NCBI GenBank assembly: GCA_902786285.1
Contig: CADABX010000030.1
Coordinates: 1 to 46,120 of the forward strand
Length of the DNA: 46,120 nt
Direction: 5' to 3'
DNA from: Oscillospiraceae bacterium
GTDB taxonomy: Bacteria; Bacillota; Clostridia; Oscillospirales; Acutalibacteraceae
Shown: one piece after another, positions 15,168 through 23,888 of the stretch
How the letters are laid out: each line of letters starts with the position of its first letter
Numbering within the stretch: the stretch's first letter is position 1
Notes under the pieces: generated by a model
What the model saw: the letters and a program-made list of their open reading frames with translations, nothing else
Told to the model about the DNA's origin: nothing
The model's database searches: none
Translations under genes and position numbers: made by a program

Positions 15168-17186
15168 ATGAAAAAAGTCAAACAAATCGTGAGCGTTGTG
15201 CTGTGTCTGCTGATGCTGGTGGCGGTTGTGCCGGTGATGGAAGCGAAGGCTACCCAATCCAGAAGTTATAATTTTAACTCTGCTGAATACAGCAGTGATC
15301 CAGGTCAGTATATGGTAAATATTGCAGAAGCGCAACTTGGCAGAACTGGTTCATCATTAGGTTATTCAGAAGAATGGTGTGCAGATTTTGTCAGTGACTG
15401 CGCTGTAAAAGCAGATCAAACATCAGCAATTCCTGCGCATGGTGTTGTTAGTGGGCTCGGAAATAATATTTTGAATGCCGGTGGTTATGTTGTCTCGGCT
15501 TCAAATGCAAAGCCCGGAGATATTGTAATAATTGACTGGGACGGCACCGGGAAGCAGAATCACGTTGAGTTGGTTTATTCTGTATCCGGATCGGCGGTCT
15601 ACTCGATCGGCGGAAATACGGGTGTTAGTAATGCCAATTTATATTCAAGAAAAGTTGCAAGGCACAGCCCACTTTCATCCTCTGTTATAACAAAAATCAT
15701 TCGTCCAAATTATCAAAGTACTGTATCCTACACTCAGCCTCCTACAGCGCCAAAGGTGAGCGTTGACAAGAAAGTAAATCTTGTTAATGAACAGGTTACA
15801 ATTAGATTTAATGCAGAACGTGCAGCAAATTACTGGGTAGGTGTCTATAAAGACAACGTTTTATGGTCTGATGATACTGTTTATGGAAATACATATACCG
15901 TACGATATGAATATGTTGGAAAATATGATGTAGCAGTTGTCGCAAGAAATAATTGCGGTTCAGCCGAAGGTTATGCCAGCTTTAAATACGGAAACAAAGG
16001 GGATTACAAACCTAGTAGTTTCGTTGTTTCAAGCGATAAATCAATCGCATATAGAAATGAGGATGTTAAGCTTTCATTTTCAGCAAACGATGCAGACAGT
16101 TACTGGATTGGTGTTTATACTGCAGATAGTTATCTATATAAAGATGCCGTTGTGACTGGTAATTCTTATGTTATTCAATGCCCATGGGTAGGCAACTATA
16201 GCATAGCAATCGTTGCAATGAATGATTGTGCTTCTTCAGATACAAAATATATCAAACTGTCTGTTGTTGAGCAAAAGGAATTCAACATTTCTTATAATGC
16301 CAACGGCGGCAAAGGTGCACCTTCTTCACAAACCAAAGCTTTCGGCAAAGACTTATTTTTAAGCAGTCAAATACCGACAAAATCTGGCTCAACATTCGTC
16401 AAGTGGAACACAAAAGCTGACGGAAGTGGAACAGGATACAATCCAGGCGCAACTTATACAGGTAACGCTGATTTAGTTTTATACGCCATATGGCAACAAA
16501 ATCATACACACTCTTATACTTCCACAATCACATTATCCGCTACCTGTACGGCAACGGGTATCAGAACCTTCACCTGCTCCTGCGGTGACAGCTACACCGA
16601 AACCATCCCGGTCAACGCATCGAACCACGTCAATACCAAGAACGTTGCCGCAACAGCCTCCACCTGCACCGTCAAAGGTTACACCGCCGGTGTCTATTGC
16701 AACGACTGCAAGAAATATGTCGGCGGCCACGCCGAGCAACCGCTTGCCGCGCACCAAACCGCCACACAAAACGCGAAAGCCGCCACCTGCACCGCGGAAG
16801 GCTACACAGGCGATCAAGTCTGCACCGTCTGCAAACAGACGATCACCAAGGGCAGCGCCATTGCAAAGAAAGCCCACACGCTGACCACGGTCAACCAGAA
16901 GGCCGCAGGCTGCACCACGGCTGGCTATACCGGCGATCAAGTCTGCACCACCTGCAAACAAACGATCACGAAGGGCAGCGCCATCAACGCCCTCGGTCAT
17001 GCGAACGCCGACAGCAACGGCAACTGTACCCGCTGCGGCACACACATCAAGGACGTGACGCCTTCTCAGCCTTCAAACCCGCAGCCGAATCCGAACGCCT
17101 GCAAGTATTGCGGACAGGTGCACTCCGGTCCATTCGGCTGGCTGATCAAATTCTTCCACAGTATTCTTGCCATCTTCAAGCGATAA
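15168..17186 (+). CDS. Large secreted CHAP-domain protein with Ig-like, InlB-type and Cys-rich repeats
   Basis: 672 residues. Signal peptide (to about VMEAKA). CHAP amidase/peptidase domain at about 45-180 with nucleophile Cys in EEWCADFVSDCA and His in KQNHVELVYS. Two repeats of about 90 residues follow (AANYWVGVYKDNVLWSDDTV and DSYWIGVYTADSYLYKDAVV). Then an InlB B-repeat-like unit (ISYNANGGKGAPSSQT ... LVLYAIW, about 375-445), four Cys-pair repeats (CTATGIRTFTCSCGDSYTE, CTAEGYTGDQVCTVCKQTI style) and a C-terminal hydrophobic end FGWLIKFFHSILAIFKR. Probable cell-wall hydrolase or adhesin on the surface. The first 1.3 kb is AT-rich, the last 0.65 kb GC-rich, so the gene is a mosaic. Confidence 0.85.
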   Translation: MKKVKQIVSVVLCLLMLVAVVPVMEAKATQSRSYNFNSAEYSSDPGQYMVNIAEAQLGRTGSSLGYSEEWCADFVSDCAVKADQTSAIPAHGVVSGLGNNILNAGGYVVSASNAKPGDIVIIDWDGTGKQNHVELVYSVSGSAVYSIGGNTGVSNANLYSRKVARHSPLSSSVITKIIRPNYQSTVSYTQPPTAPKVSVDKKVNLVNEQVTIRFNAERAANYWVGVYKDNVLWSDDTVYGNTYTVRYEYVGKYDVAVVARNNCGSAEGYASFKYGNKGDYKPSSFVVSSDKSIAYRNEDVKLSFSANDADSYWIGVYTADSYLYKDAVVTGNSYVIQCPWVGNYSIAIVAMNDCASSDTKYIKLSVVEQKEFNISYNANGGKGAPSSQTKAFGKDLFLSSQIPTKSGSTFVKWNTKADGSGTGYNPGATYTGNADLVLYAIWQQNHTHSYTSTITLSATCTATGIRTFTCSCGDSYTETIPVNASNHVNTKNVAATASTCTVKGYTAGVYCNDCKKYVGGHAEQPLAAHQTATQNAKAATCTAEGYTGDQVCTVCKQTITKGSAIAKKAHTLTTVNQKAAGCTTAGYTGDQVCTTCKQTITKGSAINALGHANADSNGNCTRCGTHIKDVTPSQPSNPQPNPNACKYCGQVHSGPFGWLIKFFHSILAIFKR

Positions 17187-17211
17187 CGCCTTTTGACGAT
17201 GCGCGCATAAA

Positions 17212-17245
17212 CAACAACACCCGCCCTCACGGACGGGTGTTTTGC
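17212..17245 (+). terminator. Terminator of the CHAP gene
   Basis: AACACCCG...CGGGTGTT stem followed by TTGCTG. Confidence 0.7.
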
Positions 17246-17261
17246 TGTAAAAAAATGCTTT

Positions 17262-17333
17262 GTAGCGGCGACCCGACGGGCCACTATACAGCTACAAATA
17301 AACTGTACCAGTCGCCCACGGGGCGACCGCTAC
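17262..17333. repeat. REP/MITE-like inverted repeat with GTCGCCCC core
   Basis: GTAGCGGCGACCCG at 17262-17275 faces CGGGGCGACCGCTAC ending at 17333. A related GGTCGCCCCATGTGGCGACC element occurs at 45629-45648, so this is a dispersed short repeat in the genome. Confidence 0.6.
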
Positions 17334-17380
17334 AATCTTGCCTTTCTTGCTTTCTTGCTTCTTGCCATCTTGGTGTCAAC

Positions 17381-19213
<1,833 letters not shown>

Positions 19214-19363
19214 ATAAAACAATCTCCCTTGTTGTATTCGGCGTTCCTTTTCAGTATAAGTCGCCCGATGGGAAGATTATACCTGTTTTGCCCGGAGAAA
19301 TCCACTGTCCGGCGGAAAGTTTACACACTCTTCACACCGCCGCAACAGATCGTTCCGATCACG

Positions 19364-19390
19364 AAAAAAAGCAGCCACGCATGGCTGCTT
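19364..19390 (-). terminator. Terminator of the aldehyde dehydrogenase gene
   Basis: AAGCAGCCA/TGGCTGCTT stem followed on the minus strand by T7. Confidence 0.9.
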
Positions 19391-19393
19391 CAC

Positions 19394-19414
19394 GATTGAC
19401 GATTGACGAACGAC
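19394..19414. repeat. Heptad tandem repeat GATTGAC
   Basis: Two exact GATTGAC units followed by the variant GAACGAC, between the aldehyde dehydrogenase stop and its terminator. Similar 7-8 bp tandem repeats recur at 30675, 31101, 36719 and 45653. Confidence 0.7.
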
Positions 19415-19418
19415 TGTA

Positions 19419-20942
19419 TTACACACCGCCGCCGACGGAGCCGTCCCAGGTATCCACGTCGGTCGCTTTCTTTTCCTCTTCGTCAAACCAGCGGACCGTA
19501 ACGGCCTTGGTTTCGGTGAAGAAGCGGAACGCGTCCTTGCCCAGGCAGTGCAGATCGCCGAAGAAGGACTTCTTGTGTCCCGTGAACGGGAACACGCCGA
19601 CCGGTACGGGGATGCCCACGTTGACGCCGGTCATGCCGCCGTCGGTGCGCTTGGTGAATTCGCGGGCATAGTAGCCGCTCTGGGTGAAGATGACCGAGCC
19701 GTTGGCAAACGGGTTGCGGTTCATCAGCGCAAGGCCTTCCTCGAAGTTCTTGACGCGCTTGATGCAGAGCACGGGTCCGAAGATCTCCTGGGTGCCGACG
19801 GTCATGTCCTCGGTCACGTTGTCGAGGATCGTCGGTCCGATATAGAAGCCGTTTTCATAGCCTTCCACTTTGCAGTCGCGGCCGTCGAGAACCATCGTTG
19901 CGCCTTCTTCAAGGCCCTTGTTGATCCAGCCGAGCACACGCTCCTTGTGTTTTGCCGAGACCACGGGGCCGAGCTTGCTGTCGGGCTCATAGGCGGGACC
20001 GACCTTCAGCTCGCTGGCGTATTGCTTGATCAGCGCAACCAGCTTGTCGGCGATGGATTCCTGCGCCACAACGACGGGCAGCGCCATGCAGCGTTCACCC
20101 GCGCAGCCGAACGAGGAGTTGATAATGCCGCGGGCCGAGCGTTCGAGCGCAGCGTCTTCGAGCACGAGCGCATGGTTTTTCGCTTCGCACAGGCACTGGA
20201 CGCGCTTGCCGTTGGCGGCAGCGGTGGAATAGACATGCAGACCGACCTTGGTCGTACCCACGAAGGTGATGCCGCGGATGTCGGGATGTCTGAGGAAGAT
20301 ATCGGCTTCCACACGCGAGCAGGTCACAAGATTGACAACGCCCTTCGGCAAACCGGCTTCCACCAGCAGTTCAGCCAAACGCATGGCGGTCATCGGGGTC
20401 ATGGAGGCGAGCTTGAGCACGATGGTGTTGCCCGCGGCGATGCAGCAGGGCGTCATCCAGCCCATCGGGATCATGCCCGGGAAGTTGAACGGCACGATGC
20501 CGGCAAACACGCCGACCGGCTCGTAATAGAGCGTGGTGTCATAGCCCGAAGAGGTATCGCGCATGGCGTCGCCGAGGGTCAGCGACGGCGCGGAGAGCGC
20601 CAGCTCCACCGGCTCCTTGACCTTGAGGATGTCGCCCTTCGCTTCGGCGAGCACCTTGCCGTGCTCCACCGCGCAAAGCGTTGCCAGTTCGTCCATGTGC
20701 TCGATCAGCAGTTCGCGGAATTTATACAGCACCTGCACACGCTTCATCACGGGCGTGTTGGACCAGGCGGGGAAGGCAGCCTTTGCCGCGGCGATTGCTT
20801 CTTCCACTTCCGCCTCGGTGCAGCACGGGGTTTGCGCGATCACTTCGCCGGTGCTGGGATTGTAGACGTCCATATACTTGTCGGTTTTGGACGTTTTCCA
20901 TTCGCCGTTTGCAAAATACTTGAGTTGTTTGATTTCTGCCAT
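19419..20942 (-). CDS. CoA-acylating (methyl)malonate-semialdehyde dehydrogenase
   Basis: 507 residues, MmsA/IolA subfamily of aldehyde dehydrogenases. Signature stretches: VVNPSTGE-like VYNPSTGEVIAQ, PFNFPGMIPMGWMTPCC, CEAKNHALVLEDA and the catalytic Cys in SSFGCAGERCMALPV, the subfamily's usual CMALS-like motif. Oxidises malonate or methylmalonate semialdehyde to acetyl- or propionyl-CoA with NAD, in valine or inositol breakdown. No inositol or valine genes are adjacent, so the physiological substrate is open. Start at 20942 because AAGGAG is 9 bases upstream; the ATG at 20951 is too close to it. Confidence 0.88.
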   Translation of the reverse strand: MAEIKQLKYFANGEWKTSKTDKYMDVYNPSTGEVIAQTPCCTEAEVEEAIAAAKAAFPAWSNTPVMKRVQVLYKFRELLIEHMDELATLCAVEHGKVLAEAKGDILKVKEPVELALSAPSLTLGDAMRDTSSGYDTTLYYEPVGVFAGIVPFNFPGMIPMGWMTPCCIAAGNTIVLKLASMTPMTAMRLAELLVEAGLPKGVVNLVTCSRVEADIFLRHPDIRGITFVGTTKVGLHVYSTAAANGKRVQCLCEAKNHALVLEDAALERSARGIINSSFGCAGERCMALPVVVAQESIADKLVALIKQYASELKVGPAYEPDSKLGPVVSAKHKERVLGWINKGLEEGATMVLDGRDCKVEGYENGFYIGPTILDNVTEDMTVGTQEIFGPVLCIKRVKNFEEGLALMNRNPFANGSVIFTQSGYYAREFTKRTDGGMTGVNVGIPVPVGVFPFTGHKKSFFGDLHCLGKDAFRFFTETKAVTVRWFDEEEKKATDVDTWDGSVGGGV

Positions 20943-21092
20943 AATCAGCATCTCCTTCGTGTAAAAGATTTACTTTTTAATATTAAGCCATTTCCCCGAA
21001 AAAATCAATAGCAATTCGAGAAAAAAGCGAAAGAGCCGCCCGCCTGCCCGTCCGCTTTGCCGCGTCTGTCCACACATGCCGCAAAAAAAATT

Positions 21093-21143
21093 CGAACAAA
21101 TGTTCGTTTTTCTCTTGACAAACGCGCCGCCGGTCTCTATAAT
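21093..21143 (+). promoter_or_regulatory. SOS promoter: perfect LexA box next to a consensus sigma-A promoter
   Basis: CGAACAAATGTTCG (21093-21106) is a perfect Bacillota LexA box. It ends 8 bases before TTGACA (21115-21120), with a 17-base spacer to TATAAT (21138-21143). LexA bound here would block RNA polymerase; DNA damage would release a very strong promoter into the phage-type cassette that follows. Confidence 0.92.
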
Positions 21144-21202
21144 AGAAGGTGGAAATGAGCCGCATCGTTTCCGGGGAGGCAGGCCGCAGCTTTCCGTATT
21201 TG

Positions 21203-21236
21203 CGCTGTTCAGAAACAGCGTTTTATTTTTTTATTT
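21203..21236 (+). terminator. Intrinsic terminator inside the cassette leader
   Basis: CGCTGTT-CAGA-AACAGCG stem followed by TTTTATTTTTTTATTT, between the SOS promoter and the first ATG at 21248. It would stop most transcripts after about 80 nt unless read through, either a safety valve or an attenuator. Confidence 0.75.
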
Positions 21237-21247
21237 CGGAGGGACAA

Positions 21248-21904
21248 ATGCATACCATACCAATTCATGTATCGGGCAAAGTCGCGCTTTGCCCCAAACG
21301 CTATCTCATCTCCTCCAACAGCGACTATGTGCTGCAGTTCACATTCGACAGCGAATGGGACGCTTCCCCGGTCAAAACCGCCCGCGTGATCTTTGACGAG
21401 CAGTGCGTGGATCTCGCGTTTTCCGGCAGCAGTGTTGCACTGCCGAAAATCCCCGCCTGCACCTCCCTTGCGGTCGGCGTGTTCAGCGACAGCCTTGCCA
21501 CCACTGCGGCGGAGCTTGGCTGCATCGTTTCCGTGGCGGACAGCGATTGTACGGTGCTCGATCCGCTGGAGGAAACGCAGTATACCCAGCTGTTCGCCCT
21601 GCTCAACGCGATGGCAAACAAACAGGTGTCGGCCCTTTCTCTTGCCGCAGACACGCTGACGGTCACGTTTTCCGACGGGAGCACCCAGACCGTTTCCGTT
21701 GCCGCCCTGCGCGGCAGCGCGCTGCTGCCGCAGCCGCTGGCTGTGGACGAGGGCAAGGTTGCAGCCGTTGAAAACGGCGTCTGGACCGCCAAGGCGCTGC
21801 CCAATGCCGACGCACTCATCACCGCGTGGATGGACGCCAATTTTGCCGCCTACTGCGTGCGCAACGGGGTTGCAACGATTTCCGCGGAAGGGGTGAGCTT
21901 TTGA
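21248..21904 (+). CDS. Phage baseplate/tail-type protein
   Basis: 218 residues. The N-terminal 100 residues (IPIHVSGKVALCPKRYLISSNSDYVLQFTFDSEWD, then VKTARVIFDE) match the beta-sandwich found at the start of Bacillota phage baseplate or receptor-binding accessory proteins. The rest has collagen-free fibre-like strands and a segment YTQLFALLNAMANKQV. Start at the ATG behind GGAGGG; the open frame extends upstream through the terminator hairpin to a GTG at 21149, but that lies only 6 bases from the -10. First gene of the LexA-controlled cassette; its stop overlaps the next ATG. Confidence 0.75.
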   Translation: MHTIPIHVSGKVALCPKRYLISSNSDYVLQFTFDSEWDASPVKTARVIFDEQCVDLAFSGSSVALPKIPACTSLAVGVFSDSLATTAAELGCIVSVADSDCTVLDPLEETQYTQLFALLNAMANKQVSALSLAADTLTVTFSDGSTQTVSVAALRGSALLPQPLAVDEGKVAAVENGVWTAKALPNADALITAWMDANFAAYCVRNGVATISAEGVSF

Positions 21905-22479
21905 TGGCAGACTATCGCGTTTCAAATGAACAGCTCACGGCCGTTGCCGACGCGATCCGCCAAAAGGGCGCCACAAACCGCCCGCTGCGTTTTCCGGACG
22001 GCTTTACATCCGCCATCGCCGCGCTGTCCGCCGGCGGCAGCAGCGGCACAGATACGTCTGACGCAACCGCCACGGCGGCGGATATTCTGAGCGGAAAAAG
22101 CGCCTATGCGGGCGGCGAAAAGCTGATCGGCACCTATGTGCCGGACGGCTATCAGATTCTCAGCGGCACGGTGACCGCCTCGGAGCCGACGATGCAGTTT
22201 AACTTTGAGGATCTTCCGTTCGTGCCGGCCGGCGCAGCCATCTATCACAAATACGGCCAGAACACCGCCTATTACATCAACGGCAGCTGCACGCTTCTGT
22301 TTGGCTGCGGCACAACGCGAAACAGCGGCAACACCGGCCTGTCGTGGAAATTTACGCTCGGTGTGGAGGGCAAAAACGCAAAGTCCTCGTTTTATGTCAT
22401 CTGGTATGAGGAAACGCTGATTCTGTCCACCGACGCCCAGTTCAAAGGGCCCTACGGCTATGTGATCTGGGGCAAATAA
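21904..22479 (+). CDS. Phage tail-fibre-like protein
   Basis: 191 residues. Starts MADYRVSNEQLTAVADAIRQKGAT...LRFPDGFTSAIAAL and continues ATAADILSGKSAYAGGEKLIGTY; both are recurring modules in Bacillota prophage tail regions. The C-terminal part is beta-rich and would be the fibre tip. TGATG overlap with the gene before. On its own it cannot make a particle; host-surface binding or targeting of the lytic enzyme are possibilities. Confidence 0.75.
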   Translation: MADYRVSNEQLTAVADAIRQKGATNRPLRFPDGFTSAIAALSAGGSSGTDTSDATATAADILSGKSAYAGGEKLIGTYVPDGYQILSGTVTASEPTMQFNFEDLPFVPAGAAIYHKYGQNTAYYINGSCTLLFGCGTTRNSGNTGLSWKFTLGVEGKNAKSSFYVIWYEETLILSTDAQFKGPYGYVIWGK

Positions 22480-22491
22480 GGAGGCGGTCAG

Positions 22492-23307
22492 ATGTATGAA
22501 CCATTGATCTATCCCTTTCGCGTCATGCGGATCACCCAACGCTACGACGGCAAAACGAGCCATTTGCCCCACACAACCGGCACACCGCAGGATTTTCCGA
22601 TCGATGAGGCCGGCGCGGACGGCGGCAGAGATCCGGTTTTTGCGCCGTGCGACTGCGTGGTCCGGCGCATCTGGGGCGTCGGCGAAAACGGCGTGAATAC
22701 CCTTTGGGTGGAAAGCCGCAAAAAAGTCGGGCTGGCAAACGGCAAAACGGCGGTTGTCACGCTGCAGCTCACCCACCCGAACGACAGCGATCTGCGGCGT
22801 CTGCGGGTCGGACAGGCGATTCAAAAAGGCGATGTGCTGTGCCGCGAAGGCGCCGACGGGGCAAGCGGCAACCACATCCATCTGTCGGTCGGCACCGGGT
22901 TCATGCGGGGCAACGGCTGGACAAAAAACAGCAGCGGCAAATGGGTGCTGACAACAACCGGCACAGCGCTGAAGCCGGAGGCGGCCTTTTTTGTGGACAG
23001 CGCGTTTACAACGGTGCGCGACAGTGCCGGACTGGCGTTTGTCCGGCTGAACAGCGGCAGGCGCACCTGTGTCTTTCGCGTCACGGCGCCGCTGCTGCGC
23101 GTGCGCACCGGCCCGGGCACAAGCTTTTCTTTTCTGCCGTTTTCCGCGCTCACGCCGGACGCGCAATCGCAGATCCGCCGGCTTGCTGGCAAAAGCGCCG
23201 ACGGCTATGTCAAGGGCGTTTTGTTCACAGCGCTCGAAATTCAAAACGACTGGGCAAAAACGGCGTCCGGCTGGGTGTGTCTCAGGTATTGCGAGGCGGC
23301 GGCATGA
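22492..23307 (+). CDS. Endolysin: M23-type peptidase with C-terminal SH3b domain
   Basis: 271 residues, no signal peptide, so it needs holins to reach the wall. The N-terminal LytM-like domain shows THLPHTTG-type region SHLPHTTGTPQDFPID (His and Asp ligands), VFAPCDCVVRRIWG, LQLTHPN and the HxH motif GNHIHLSVG. Residues of about 195-265 form an SH3 domain (APLLRVRTGPGTSFSFL ... SGWVCLRYC) for wall binding. Likely cleaves peptidoglycan cross-bridges. GGAGG precedes the ATG; the next gene overlaps by ATGA. Two other SH3 or M23 wall proteins in the window carry signal peptides or anchors; this one does not. Confidence 0.85.
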   Translation: MYEPLIYPFRVMRITQRYDGKTSHLPHTTGTPQDFPIDEAGADGGRDPVFAPCDCVVRRIWGVGENGVNTLWVESRKKVGLANGKTAVVTLQLTHPNDSDLRRLRVGQAIQKGDVLCREGADGASGNHIHLSVGTGFMRGNGWTKNSSGKWVLTTTGTALKPEAAFFVDSAFTTVRDSAGLAFVRLNSGRRTCVFRVTAPLLRVRTGPGTSFSFLPFSALTPDAQSQIRRLAGKSADGYVKGVLFTALEIQNDWAKTASGWVCLRYCEAAA

Positions 23308-23552
23308 CGGATACGGTGATGGTTGCGCTCATTTCGCTGGCAGGCACCCTGGGCGGGACCTTCGGCGGCATTTTGGCTTCAAACAAGCTGACGAACTACC
23401 GCATTGCCCAACTGGAACAAAAGGTGGAAAAACACAACAATCTGGTGGAGCGCACCTATGGACTTGAAAAAGCGCAGCAGCTCACCGAGGAGCGGCTGCG
23501 TGTGGCGAACCACCGGATCAGCGATCTGGAACGGAAGGAGGAACAACCATGA
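23304..23552 (+). CDS. Small holin-like membrane protein with coiled-coil tail
   Basis: 82 residues. One N-terminal membrane segment (MVALISLAGTLGGTFGGILA) and a long charged coiled coil (YRIAQLEQKVEKHNNLVERTYGLEKAQQLTEERL), the layout of XhlA-like or accessory holin proteins in phage lysis modules. Couples by ATGA to the endolysin before and the holin after. Confidence 0.75.
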   Translation: MTDTVMVALISLAGTLGGTFGGILASNKLTNYRIAQLEQKVEKHNNLVERTYGLEKAQQLTEERLRVANHRISDLERKEEQP

Positions 23553-23845
23553 ACTGGGACTGGAGTCTGATTGCAAACGCGGCGATCACACTGGTTTGCA
23601 CGGCGGTTTTGGTGTTTTGCGTGCCGGTGCTCAAAGCACGGCTCAGCGAGGAGAAGCTGGAAAAGCTGCAAAACTGGATCGCCGTCGGTGTGCAGGCCGC
23701 CGAGCAGTTGTTTGGCAAAGGCGAAGGGCAGCGCAAAAAGGAATATGTGCTCTCGCTCCTGCTGAGCAAGGGGCTGGTACACAGTGTGGACGATGTGACG
23801 GCGCTGCTGGAAAGCGAAGTCTATCAGATGAACCAATCGACATGA
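23549..23845 (+). CDS. LLH-type phage holin
   Basis: 98 residues. N-terminal membrane helix (LIANAAITLVCTAVLVFCVPVL) followed by the typical soluble region LSEEKLEKLQNWIAVGVQAAEQLFGKGEGQRKKEYVLSLLLSKG of the holin superfamily 6 (Holin_LLH). It would open the membrane and let the endolysin through. Last gene of the cassette, terminator directly behind. Confidence 0.88.
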   Translation: MNWDWSLIANAAITLVCTAVLVFCVPVLKARLSEEKLEKLQNWIAVGVQAAEQLFGKGEGQRKKEYVLSLLLSKGLVHSVDDVTALLESEVYQMNQST

Positions 23846-23855
23846 CCGCAGAAAA

Positions 23856-23888
23856 AGCCGGGCAGCCTGCGCTGCCCGGTCTGTTTGT
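23856..23888. terminator. Bidirectional terminator ending the lysis cassette
   Basis: CCGGGCAG...CTGCCCGG stem with TCTGTTTGTTT on the right and GAAAAAG on the left, between convergent genes. Confidence 0.85.

Noticed and set aside
19214-19290. glmS ribozyme upstream of glmS
   Set aside because: The leader between the -10 box and the ATG is too short and lacks the conserved core.
19548-21011. 487-codon plus-strand frame opposite the aldehyde dehydrogenase
   Set aside because: Mirror frame of a clear gene; crosses the gene's own promoter region.
21149-21247. GTG start giving a longer first cassette protein
   Set aside because: It would lie 6 bases from the -10 hexamer and be read through a terminator hairpin; the ATG at 21248 has a strong ribosome site.
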